A stretch of DNA of 24,084 nt, taken from assembly GCA_934193545.1 (NCBI GenBank), contig CAKPVL010000019.1:1-24084 (forward strand), given 5' to 3'. The notes below the pieces were generated by a model. The model was not told the origin of the DNA, searched no databases, and worked only from the letters and a program-made list of their open reading frames with translations. The stretch comes from an uncultured Granulicatella sp. GTDB lineage: Bacteria > Bacillota > Bacilli > Lactobacillales > Aerococcaceae. Every line of letters begins with the position of its first letter. Position 1 is the stretch's first letter. Shown here piece after piece: positions 15,043 through 22,322 of this stretch. The position numbers and the translations under genes were made by a program.

Positions 15043-15241
15043 GAAAAGATGACGGAGAAACCTGCGGATGTTATACAAACCGTAACGTGTTTAGCATTAC
15101 ATGCGAATTAGTTGGCGTTGGAATTTATTCCTTACGCCAACTTTGAGGCTGTAAAGGTGAGAGACTCTTCGAGGCTCGAGCCGGTGCAACGTTATGGTAT
15201 GTATAACAAATATATCCGCAAGGTTTCGAAGTCATCTTTTC
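15043..15241 (+). ncRNA. Structured intergenic hairpin element, copy B
   Basis: Outer arms: GAAAAGATGAC, GAAACC, GCGGAT, TTATAC, ACC and TAACGT on the left all recur as complements, in order, on the right (15190-15241), with small bulges. Core: a 9-bp stem AGTTGGCGT/ACGCCAACT (15110-15118 with 15134-15142), a 1x2 internal loop, GGAA/TTCC with TTTA loop, TTTGAGG, GTGAGAGAC, CTCG and CCGGTGC. It shares the core of copy A, but the 9-bp stem differs. A further outer pair, ATTATACTCG (15016-15025) and CGAGTATAAT (15276-15285), extends the symmetry and contains the -10 box of the MATE gene. Confidence 0.6.
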
Positions 15242-15256
15242 GGACCTTTGGTCCAC

Positions 15257-15285
15257 TTGACCATCTCTTTTGTTACGAGTATAAT
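15257..15285 (+). promoter_or_regulatory. Promoter of the MATE gene at the edge of element B
   Basis: TTGACC (15257-15262), a spacer of exactly 17 bases and TATAAT (15280-15285). Only seven bases separate the -10 box from the ATG at 15293, so transcription should start on or next to the start codon. Confidence 0.75.
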
Positions 15286-15292
15286 TTCCCTT

Positions 15293-16645
15293 ATGAAAAA
15301 AACAGCGATTAACTTAACAGACGGGCCGATTTTGCGGTCCATTATTGCATTTGCAATCCCAATTATAATTTCAAATATTTTCCAGCAACTATACAACACC
15401 GCCGACATCATGATTGTTGGGCGATTCCTTGGACAGGATGCCCTGGCAGCGGTCGGAGCGACAGCCGCCATCTTTGAACTCATCGTTGGATTCTCACTTG
15501 GCGTCGGCAACGGGATGGGCGTTATCATCGCACGTTATTATGGAGCCAATAACCAACGCCTCTTGAAACGTGCAGTAGGCGCAACTCTTGTGATTGGAGC
15601 AGTTCTCAGTCTCCTTGTTGCGATTATCGGAAGTTTTGGCATGTACCCTCTCCTTCAGTTCCTTGGAACGCCTGAGAGTATTATCGACCAGTCATATGAG
15701 TATATCTCGATTGTCGTGATCGGTATTGCCGTAACCTTTGCGTATAACCTCTGCGCGGGTCTGCTTCGTGCGGTCGGCGATAGCCAGGCAGCACTCTACT
15801 TCCTGATTTTCTCAGCGGTCGTGAACGTGTTTTTAGACATCTTACTCATTACAACGTTCAACATGGGCGTTGCGGCAGCGGCGATTGCGACGATTATCGC
15901 TCAAGGGCTATCGGCCGTCCTCTGCTTTATTTATATTAAAAAACGCGCCAGCTTCTTGATTCCGGCAAAAAGTGATTTCGTACGAGACGACGAATTATAT
16001 CTGGACTTACTCAGCCAAGGACTAGCCATGGGACTCATGTCGTCCATCGTATCGATTGGATCCGTGATGCTTCAATCTTCTATCAACGCACTCGGACCAG
16101 TCATCATCAGCGCGCAAACGTCAGCACGACGCATCTTCGCGTTCTCGACGCTACCGTTCGCAGCAATTGCTGCAGCGATGACGACCTTCACTTCGCAAAA
16201 CTTCGGGGCTAACAAACCGCACCGTATCGCAAAAGGGATTCGTCAAGGAAGCCTCGTAGCGTTCGGCTGGGCGATTCTGGTATGCATCTTCTTGTTCTTT
16301 GCAAGTCCTGCGTTAAATGAACTCATCTCTGGTTCAAGCGACCCAGTACTTCTAGAAAACGCGGCGCTTTACAACCGTATTGGTTCTGCGTTTTATATTC
16401 CGCTAGCGCTTCTATTGATTTTACGAAATAGTTTGCAGGGGCTAGGGCAAAAGGTGACGCCATTGGTTTCGAGCTTTATTGAGTTGGTGGGGAAAGTGCT
16501 TTTTGTCATCTTCATCATTCCGCACACTGGCTATCTTGGAGTTATTTTCTCTGAGCCGATTATCTGGTGTTTGATGGCGATCTATCTGTCATACGCCTTC
16601 TTACGTCATCCGCTTATTAAAGAAGTAAGGCATGAAATATTTTAG
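15293..16645 (+). CDS. MATE-family multidrug/cation antiporter
   Basis: Protein of 450 residues with twelve hydrophobic segments in two similar halves. Family marks are the start LTDGPILRSIIAFAIPIIIS, NTADIMIVGRFLG, GVGNGMGVIIARYYGA, AGLLRAVGDSQ in the first half, and ALGPVIISAQTSARRIF, TFTSQNFGANK and LRNSLQGLGQK in the second. MATE proteins export drugs or metabolites in exchange for sodium ions or protons. The frame extends upstream to 15194, but that part lies in element B and is not protein-like. The ATG at 15293 matches the family start. There is no Shine-Dalgarno sequence, and the promoter sits 7 bases ahead, so the mRNA is probably leaderless. Confidence 0.92.
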   Translation: MKKTAINLTDGPILRSIIAFAIPIIISNIFQQLYNTADIMIVGRFLGQDALAAVGATAAIFELIVGFSLGVGNGMGVIIARYYGANNQRLLKRAVGATLVIGAVLSLLVAIIGSFGMYPLLQFLGTPESIIDQSYEYISIVVIGIAVTFAYNLCAGLLRAVGDSQAALYFLIFSAVVNVFLDILLITTFNMGVAAAAIATIIAQGLSAVLCFIYIKKRASFLIPAKSDFVRDDELYLDLLSQGLAMGLMSSIVSIGSVMLQSSINALGPVIISAQTSARRIFAFSTLPFAAIAAAMTTFTSQNFGANKPHRIAKGIRQGSLVAFGWAILVCIFLFFASPALNELISGSSDPVLLENAALYNRIGSAFYIPLALLLILRNSLQGLGQKVTPLVSSFIELVGKVLFVIFIIPHTGYLGVIFSEPIIWCLMAIYLSYAFLRHPLIKEVRHEIF

Positions 16646-16690
16646 AGCCAAGGGATCTTTGTCTCTTTTCAGTATTTCTACACTTTAAAA
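16643..16690 (+). repeat. Solo copy of the arm of element D
   Basis: These 48 bases match 17976-18023 at 42 positions, and all six differences are transitions. The copy begins at the stop codon of the MATE gene and includes CCAAGGGAT and TTGTCTCTTTTCAG, which is the right arm of element D, plus about 18 bases beyond it. No core or second arm accompanies it. Confidence 0.75.
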
Positions 16691-16785
16691 GGGAGTATCC
16701 ACAACTGCGAATTGACAAGCGCTTCAAAACAGCTCTTTTGTAGCAAGTATATTAGTGAACGCTTCCCTACTTTTCCTAGCAATAG

Positions 16786-16791
16786 TATAAT
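16786..16791 (+). promoter_or_regulatory. -10 box of the methyltransferase gene
   Basis: TATAAT lies 32 bases before the ATG at 16824. The -35 at 17-base spacing is TTCCCT, a weak match. Confidence 0.45.
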
Positions 16792-16823
16792 GAACCTGAG
16801 AATGAAGAAAGCGGTGATGAGAG

Positions 16824-17588
16824 ATGAGCAATTATTTAAAAGCAAATCAAGACAGATGGAATAATGTAAACAATGACTATACTGCCCCATTGACACATGA
16901 AGAATTAGAAGAAGCTAGAAAGCATCCGATTTCTGTTGCATTAACGGTTGGGAAAAAGGTTCCGGAAGAATGGTTTGAAAAAGCCAACGGGAAAAAACTA
17001 TTAGGGTTAGCTTGCGGTGGCGGTCAGCAGGGTCCAGTTTTTGCCGCAAAAGGTTATGACGTCACCATCATGGATTTTTCGACATCACAATTACAAAAAG
17101 ATGCGATGGTTGCAAAAAGAGAAGGCTTAACAATCAACACCGTTCAAGCCGATATGACAAAACCATTTCCATTTGAAGATGAAACCTTTGATATTATTTT
17201 TAATCCCGTTTCGAACGTATATATCGAAGACTTAGAAAACATGTATAAAGAAGCCGCTCGCGTATTGAAAAAAGGCGGGCTGTTAATGGTCGGGTTCATG
17301 AATCCTTGGATATACATGTATGACGCTGACGTCGTATGGGACCAACCCGATGAGGAATTACTCTTAAAGTTCTCCATCCCTTTTAATTCAAAAGAACTTG
17401 AAGAGGAAGGCAAAATTACCATCAATCCGGAATACGGATATGAATTCAGCCACACTTTAGAAACTCAGATTAGAGGCCAACTGAAAAACGGTCTTGCGAT
17501 GATCGATTTTTATGAATCGTGCGACAAAAGACATCGATTATCACGCTATGGCAGCGACTATATCGCTACACTCTGCGTAAAACTTTAA
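16824..17588 (+). CDS. Class I SAM-dependent methyltransferase
   Basis: Protein of 254 residues. SAM-binding motif I is LLGLACGGGQQG (59-70), the acidic residue closing strand 2 is Asp84 (VTIMDFSTSQL), motif II includes QADMTKPFPFEDETFDIIF (108-126) and the post-motif strand is VLKKGGLLMVGFMNP. It belongs to the large Methyltransf_11/25 group acting on small molecules; the substrate is unknown. The N-terminal 55 residues (NQDRWNNVNNDY, then HPISVALTVGKKVP) are typical of a subgroup in which the first motif is preceded by a long helical lid. The ribosome binding site is weak (GGTGATGAGAG). It is a single gene closed by a perfect hairpin. Confidence 0.88.
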   Translation: MSNYLKANQDRWNNVNNDYTAPLTHEELEEARKHPISVALTVGKKVPEEWFEKANGKKLLGLACGGGQQGPVFAAKGYDVTIMDFSTSQLQKDAMVAKREGLTINTVQADMTKPFPFEDETFDIIFNPVSNVYIEDLENMYKEAARVLKKGGLLMVGFMNPWIYMYDADVVWDQPDEELLLKFSIPFNSKELEEEGKITINPEYGYEFSHTLETQIRGQLKNGLAMIDFYESCDKRHRLSRYGSDYIATLCVKL

Positions 17589-17629
17589 TCTGATAGAATA
17601 TACTCGCACACATTGAGTAAACAAAAAGA

Positions 17630-17664
17630 AAAGAGCATTGGATCTAGACCATCCAATGCTCTTT
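17630..17664 (+). terminator. Hairpin terminator after the methyltransferase gene
   Basis: AAAGAGCATTGGAT and ATCCAATGCTCTTT form a perfect 14-bp stem around CTAGACC. The T tract after it is interrupted (TTTCTGGTTTTAAT), so termination may be partial. Confidence 0.75.
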
Positions 17665-17811
17665 CTGGTTTTAATATTTCCTTGCTATTACATGTGGGAC
17701 TAATTTTAATATTAGTGGAGTATTTGCTGAACTCTAGCAAGAAAAAATAGTTGTCTTAGCACCTTCACTATAGCACACTTATTTTTATAATCAAGGAAAT
17801 CGATATTCTGT

Positions 17812-18005
17812 CAGAAAAGAGACAAAATAATCCCCTCGGTGTCTTCATAGTGTTGATGGTAAGGACACCGGGTCAAGCCTACGTCTTGGCTCCTACCAAG
17901 CTTCAAACTGACTCTACGGGTTTCACCCTAGAGTCAGTAATTCACATTGGTTGTTTCTCCTTACCATTCACACTATAGAACCAAGGGATTTTTGTCTCTT
18001 TTCAG
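17812..18005 (-). ncRNA. Structured intergenic hairpin element, copy D (reversed)
   Basis: The arms share AAAAGAGAC, an AT run, ATCCC, CTATAGTGT and ATGGTAAGGA as complements with small bulges. On the minus strand the core reads: a 9-bp stem CTGACTCTA/TAGAGTCAG (17929-17937 with 17908-17916), the same 1x2 internal loop, a shorter GGT/ACC cap with GAA loop, TTTGAAG, a second stem CAAG/CTTG and CCGGTGT. It thus keeps the architecture of copies A-C with almost entirely different stem bases. It lies between the methyltransferase gene and element C, 144 bases from C and in opposite orientation. Confidence 0.6.
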
Positions 18006-18045
18006 CGTTTCTATACTTTGAAAGATGCTTCGATAGCACCCTCTA

Positions 18046-18083
18046 GTGCGGGAACAAACCACAAAATGACCCGTGCTCTTTTT
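18046..18083 (+). terminator. Possible weak terminator between elements D and C
   Basis: GTGCGGG (18046-18052) can pair with CCCGTGC (18070-18076), with two G-T pairs, followed by TCTTTTT. No gene obviously needs it, so it may be chance or part of a transcript from element D. Confidence 0.3.
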
Positions 18084-18149
18084 ATGAAAGAAAGAAAATG
18101 CGAGTCTCGATGTTTGCGTAGTTCACCCTTAAGAACTTAGGCATGAAGT

Positions 18150-18335
18150 AAGGCTTCCTGGGCCTTTTGGATTCTATAGTAATGGAAATAACGGGTGTAA
18201 CCGAAATGAATTAGGGCGTCAGTTGATTTATCAACTTGACGCCCTTTGAAGTTCGGTAGGCAAAGAGACCTAGGCTCTTGCCGGTACAGTTATTTCCTTT
18301 ACTATGAAGATATCCAAAAGGTAAATGGAAGCCTT
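18150..18335 (+). ncRNA. Structured intergenic hairpin element, copy C
   Basis: Arms: AAGGCTTCC, CCTTTTGGAT, ATAGTAA and GGAAATAAC on the left recur as complements in order on the right. Core: a 9-bp stem AGGGCGTCA/TGACGCCCT (18213-18221 with 18237-18245), a 1x2 internal loop (G against CT), TTGA/TCAA with TTTA loop, TTTGAAG, a second stem GGCAA(A)GAG/CTCTTGCC and CCGGTAC. It ends 26 bases before the stop codon of the convergent gene at 18361 and could also act as its transcript end. Confidence 0.6.
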
Positions 18336-18360
18336 TGGCTCTACCCTTTTGTCAATTTTC

Positions 18361-19536
18361 TTACGGTTGCACTGACACAACCTCAAGCTCGCCGTTTTCG
18401 TTCTGAAGAACTTTAAACATAATCTCGTCGCCTTCTTTTGGTCCGTCTGGATGCTTCGAATCCATCAAGAGCGTGCCAAAGCATTGGTTGCCTTCCACGC
18501 GCGAGATGCGGACCCATAAGCGCTCGGGATCCTTCGTCTTGTCCTCGTAGTAGAAAGCTACGCCAAAGTCATCGGGATGCTCGCGGCGGCGGAATCGGTC
18601 AAGGCCTTGGAAGCTTCGTGTCTCTTCTTTTTCTTTGCTCTTCGTGTCATACACTTCGGCAATGACGCGTCTTGCACGGCCCGTGATATACGGATCCACT
18701 TCAATCCATCTCATTGAACAGAACTCGCAGTCATCGAGGTTCGCTAGACGAATCAGATACATCGTTTCTTCTGGAATAAGGCGCATGTCTAGCGTTGATT
18801 CGTCCTCCCTAGCGATCCATAGCGGTTGGAACGAAACGCCAGCCTCCTCGTCGATATATCCGTAGAGGACAAGCCCCGTGTCGCCGGCCTGGGCAATTTC
18901 TGGCATCACGTCTTCGATTAACGCCGCACAGCGAACGTAGACGAGTTGATGGTAGAAGCTACGGAAAGAGGCGTCTTTGACTTTTTGCATCTGGCTTGCG
19001 ATTGGAATTTCATTTGGGAAGAGGTCGCCTTTGATGTCGAGTCCTGGCGCAAATCCGCATCGGTCAAGCCATTCCGGACTTGTCACCTCTGGGATGGGTT
19101 CGGCGTGGGCCTTGGAGGCGAAACGCTCTCTGCTATCGGCCACGATGTCCACCGGCAGATCCAGGTTCACATGCTCCATCCATTTCCAACGATAATCGTC
19201 CGGCAAATGCAAGAGCAGAATCTGCGTCTTGCCTTCATGCTCGTAAATGTCCAGCACCTTGAAGTGGCTGTCGCGGTTAGCCACGTGTAGCCCCCAGTTC
19301 GTGCCGTGCTCCGCCTTCGTCAGGTCAAAGAGGTGGTTGGATAAAATGCTGAAACGGTGCGTTGTCACCATGCCGCCCACCCGGCTCGTCGCGTCGGTAA
19401 AGGCCGCGTTACGCACGATCTGCCCCACCTGGAACTTCGCCGCTTCTTCCGGCGTTAGGTTGATGTCTCTAGCAAAGAGCTGCAATCCCGGCAGCATCTC
19501 ATTCATTAGTTGTTCGAGTTGTTGTACTTCTGTCAT
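18361..19536 (-). CDS. Cytoplasmic protein with C-terminal DUF2314-like domain
   Basis: Protein of 391 residues, without signal peptide or membrane segment, rich in acidic and aromatic residues. The last 75 residues (RLWVRISRVEGNQCFGTLLM, then PKEGDEIMFKVLQNENGELE) resemble DUF2314-type domains, in which a WV-strand, a G-T-L turn and a GDE(I/V)xF strand recur. The larger N-terminal part (LGLHVANRDSHF-like strands, EHVNLDLPVDIVA, DDCEFCSMRWIEVDP) matches nothing I know; DDCEFC and CSM are possible metal contacts but isolated. An AGGAG lies 7 bases before the ATG. It is the second gene of an operon with a lipoprotein, 15 bases apart. Function unknown. Confidence 0.75.
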   Translation of the reverse strand: MTEVQQLEQLMNEMLPGLQLFARDINLTPEEAAKFQVGQIVRNAAFTDATSRVGGMVTTHRFSILSNHLFDLTKAEHGTNWGLHVANRDSHFKVLDIYEHEGKTQILLLHLPDDYRWKWMEHVNLDLPVDIVADSRERFASKAHAEPIPEVTSPEWLDRCGFAPGLDIKGDLFPNEIPIASQMQKVKDASFRSFYHQLVYVRCAALIEDVMPEIAQAGDTGLVLYGYIDEEAGVSFQPLWIAREDESTLDMRLIPEETMYLIRLANLDDCEFCSMRWIEVDPYITGRARRVIAEVYDTKSKEKEETRSFQGLDRFRRREHPDDFGVAFYYEDKTKDPERLWVRISRVEGNQCFGTLLMDSKHPDGPKEGDEIMFKVLQNENGELEVVSVQP

Positions 19537-19551
19537 TCTACTTCTCCTGTC

Positions 19552-20628
19552 TTACCACAGTACGTTTGATAATATTTCGTTATTGTACGGTTCGAGGTTC
19601 ACGACACTAGACTTGATGGTTCCGTCCGCGTTCGTCTTCGTCTCGGGCTCTTTCTCGCCGATTAACACGACATTGATGCCTTCGTTTTTGGCAAATACGA
19701 TGACCGTCGTCCCTGATTCAGACACATAACACTCCTCGATTTCATAAGGGACGCCTCCTGATTGGAAGGACAAATCTCCCCACTTGAAGTTCGCCTTCTT
19801 GCCAGATACCGTCGCATATTTGAAAAGCTGGTCTGGAACGGCTAAATCATAGTACTCACGCTGCGTCGCTGGACTCGTGCGCTCATAGATTTCGCCTCTC
19901 TTACGCGCGTAAATGGCCATCGCATCCGCAATCGACTGGTTCGCAGACGCTTCAGAGGTTGCTTTCCATGTCGCATTATCTGTAAAGCCTCTGAGTAAAT
20001 CAGCGTCTTTTACGATTTGGAACGCAGCTTCCCCCAAGGTTTCACGCGTCACATTCGTCGCATGAAGCACCAGTGGCTCTCCGTCTTCGTACCCAAAGAG
20101 GAACGCCTCTTTCTTCGTAGCGTCCAGATACGCTTCCACCACGATCACATCATAGTCGTTTGAAGCCACAACGCCCATCATATTCCATTTGATCTTCTCG
20201 CCATCAAGCGTCGCCCCGTCCATGTGAAGTGCTTCGTGCAAGGCCTCGAAATGCTGCCCAGTCGACGCATTCCAACGCTTCATAAAGTCGCTAAATCCGG
20301 TCGCATTAAAACGAACCAAGAGCTCCAAGTCCGAATAGGCATTGTCGATGTCATCCTTGTCGCTTGGATATTGCGCAAACATCTCGTCACGCACCTTCTT
20401 GGCCGCGGCTAAGCCTTCTGTGATATCGGCATCCTTGGCCGCCACATTATACGCCAGTTGCAACATCTCAAAATACGTCGCATGCTCAGTCTGGGCTACC
20501 GTTGTAGGTGCCACAGTGGTCGCTTGAACGGTTGTAGGCGCCTGGGTCGTCACTTCTTCTGGCTTTTTGTTACAAGCCGCCAGCGCCAACACACAAAGCG
20601 CTGATGCTAGAATTTGTCTTCTCTTCAT
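19552..20628 (-). CDS. Lipoprotein with Thr-rich linker, unknown domain
   Basis: Protein of 358 residues. MKRRQILASALCVLALAAC is a lipoprotein signal with lipobox LAAC, so Cys19 is lipidated and the protein is held outside the membrane. A linker rich in Thr, Pro and Val (TTQAPTTVQATTVAPTTVAQ) follows, then a soluble region of about 310 residues that is helical at first (ATYFEMLQLAYNVAAKDADI) and ends in beta strands (FKWGDLSFQSGGVPYEIEEC, TTVIVFAKNEGINVVLIGEK). No named family recognised. I chose the ATG at 20628 rather than 20646 because GGAGGAG lies just ahead. First gene of an operon with the DUF2314-like protein. The linker resembles the Thr stalk of the LPxTG adhesin in composition. Confidence 0.8.
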   Translation of the reverse strand: MKRRQILASALCVLALAACNKKPEEVTTQAPTTVQATTVAPTTVAQTEHATYFEMLQLAYNVAAKDADITEGLAAAKKVRDEMFAQYPSDKDDIDNAYSDLELLVRFNATGFSDFMKRWNASTGQHFEALHEALHMDGATLDGEKIKWNMMGVVASNDYDVIVVEAYLDATKKEAFLFGYEDGEPLVLHATNVTRETLGEAAFQIVKDADLLRGFTDNATWKATSEASANQSIADAMAIYARKRGEIYERTSPATQREYYDLAVPDQLFKYATVSGKKANFKWGDLSFQSGGVPYEIEECYVSESGTTVIVFAKNEGINVVLIGEKEPETKTNADGTIKSSVVNLEPYNNEILSNVLW

Positions 20629-20669
20629 ACTCTCTCCTCCAATCATGAAAACCTTCTCTATTCAAGATT

Positions 20670-20678
20670 ATTATAGCA
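20670..20678 (-). promoter_or_regulatory. Extended -10 promoter of the lipoprotein operon
   Basis: Minus strand TGcTATAAT (ATTATAGCA on the plus strand), the same form as the promoter of the LXG toxin. It leaves a leader of about 35 bases. Confidence 0.6.
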
Positions 20679-20786
20679 TAGGTGGACTAAAAAGACTGTA
20701 AGACTTATCAATAAATTAAACTGTAGCATTATACTTAATTTATCATCAGCTAGGTTATCTCTTCCCTATGAAAGAAGGAAAAAGAA

Positions 20787-21719
20787 ATGAACTCAAAACA
20801 AAACACTAAACACGAACTGTTTCATGAATACTACAATCGCTGGATTCATATTTATAAAGAAGGTGCCATTCGGAATGTAACGATGGATAAGTATAAGATG
20901 ACACAACTCTGGTTAAAACGATTAATCCCAAATCTCGAAATTTGCCAACTCACCCGGACAACTTATCAGCAACTTTTAAACGATTACGCAGAAGTCCATG
21001 AAAAGCAAACAACGATGGACTTCCATCATCAATTAAAAGCAGCCATATTAGACGCCATCGATGAAGGATGGATTAAACGAGACCCCACTAGGAAGGCAAT
21101 TATCAAAGGAAAGCACGCTCGAAATAAGAAACAAAAATTTCTGAATCAATTTGAAGTTCATAAACTGCTCTCTGACTTAACACTAGGTACTACCCTTGAT
21201 TGGGACTGGCTTATCTACCTAATTGCTAAAACTGGGATGAGATTTTCTGAAGCTTTAGGATTAACCCCAAAAGACTTTGATTTTATGCATCAAACTATCT
21301 CTATCAATAAAACATGGGACTATAAAAATAACATGGGGTTTCTGCCAACAAAAAACTTTACTTCGAACCGAAAAATTCAAATCGACTGGCAAACAGTCAT
21401 TCAATTTACGGAATTACTCCGTGGCCTTCCCGAAAGCGATCCAATATTTGTACACGGAAAAGTATGGAATTCTACTCCAAATAAACGCCTAGAGAGACAT
21501 TGCATCCATTGTGGCATTCCTATTATTACCATCCACGGGCTTCGGCATACTCACGCCTCTCTTTTACTATTTTCCGGTGTTTCAATCGCAAGCGTGGCCA
21601 GAAGACTAGGTCACGCCAGTATGACAACAACTCAAAAAACTTATCTGCATATTATTGCTGAGCTAGAAAATAAGGATATTGATCTTGTAATGCGTTCTCT
21701 AGCCGAACTAAGTAGCTGA
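20787..21719 (+). CDS. Tyrosine recombinase linked to the type I restriction locus
   Basis: Protein of 310 residues. The N-terminal SAM-like core-binding domain occupies residues about 10-95. The catalytic domain carries the full set: Arg152 (TGMRFSEALGL), Lys189 (PTKN), His250 and Arg253 (HGLRHTHA), His276 (GHASMT) and the nucleophile Tyr286 (KTYLHI). It has the phage-integrase layout but no phage or element genes accompany it. Directly behind it, on the other strand, lie a silent half-hsdS and hsdM. Recombinases in this position in streptococci and relatives (CreX/PsrA type) shuffle hsdS specificity segments. A GAAGGA ribosome binding site lies about 8 bases before the ATG. Confidence 0.9.
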   Translation: MNSKQNTKHELFHEYYNRWIHIYKEGAIRNVTMDKYKMTQLWLKRLIPNLEICQLTRTTYQQLLNDYAEVHEKQTTMDFHHQLKAAILDAIDEGWIKRDPTRKAIIKGKHARNKKQKFLNQFEVHKLLSDLTLGTTLDWDWLIYLIAKTGMRFSEALGLTPKDFDFMHQTISINKTWDYKNNMGFLPTKNFTSNRKIQIDWQTVIQFTELLRGLPESDPIFVHGKVWNSTPNKRLERHCIHCGIPIITIHGLRHTHASLLLFSGVSIASVARRLGHASMTTTQKTYLHIIAELENKDIDLVMRSLAELSS

Positions 21720-22277
21720 AAATCTAATAATTCTCGATGACCTACGCTGATGAAGAGTAATATAGTTATCAACATTATCCAAAAAGTCTGCTACACTTTG
21801 ATCTTCTTCGGCTTCAGGAATAGGTATAAAAAACTCCGATAGACTTTTGGCTGACAAATTTGGTTGAGCAGCACCTTCATCTCGCAAAACTCTTTGCTTG
21901 TATTCAATGTCAGAATTCAAAATATGAAATAAGAATCTTCCATTAATCATCTTAGGTCTAATTGCTACTAATGATGACGCAATAGTTCCTTCAGAAAAAT
22001 TATCAATGTATGCATTTTTCCCTAAACTACCCCTTAAGCAATAAACTATATCTCCTTCTGACAATTTTGCTCCACTCAGTTCATCATACTTACTCTTACT
22101 AATTTTATTACATGTTTCAAGATTAACTCTTCCTTCCTGAAGATCCCCAGCATTAATGAATGGGATTCCTTCTGGCAACATATCCGAGGCGTTAGGATAC
22201 TTCGAACTTCTATCGCCATTAAACATGTCACAGAACTCACCTAACTTACGCTGTTCCCAAACGTATGCTTTATTTCT
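21708..22277 (-). pseudogene. Silent half-hsdS cassette: one target-recognition domain
   Basis: The frame encodes a single HsdS target-recognition domain, about 150 residues starting at WEQRKLGEFCDMF, with EGIPFINAGDL, GDIVYCLRGSLG, SLVAIRPKMING and NLSAKSLSEFFIPIP. The conserved helix PEAEEDQSVADFLDNV then NYITLHQR follows. After LHQR it diverges into RSSRIIRFSAT and ends inside the recombinase gene, whereas the active gene continues KLDELKNMKKTLLQQMFV. The only upstream start-like codon (TTG at 22289) lies in the T run of the hsdM terminator, and there is no ribosome binding site. It is therefore a storage copy of a specificity domain, usable only after recombination. Confidence 0.8.
21743..21819 (+). 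repeat. Direct repeat of at least 77 bp in the silent cassette
   Basis: Identical to 24008-24084 (offset 2265), where the window ends, so the true length is unknown. It encodes the C-terminal conserved helix of HsdS. The left edge, just before TACGCTGATG, is where the cassette and the active gene diverge and marks a likely exchange point. Confidence 0.9.
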
Positions 22278-22286
22278 ATTCACAAA

Positions 22287-22315
22287 CAAAAAAGTAGAGG
22301 CTTTCGCCTCTACTC
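22287..22315 (-). terminator. Terminator between hsdM and the silent cassette
   Basis: Minus strand: AGTAGAGGC, loop GAAA, GCCTCTACT, then a run of six T. It isolates the cassette from hsdM transcription. Confidence 0.92.
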
Positions 22316-22322
22316 TTCGTAA

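Noticed and set aside
15194..15292. N-terminal extension of the MATE frame
   Set aside because: It is translated from the arm of element B, is not membrane-protein-like and precedes the promoter.
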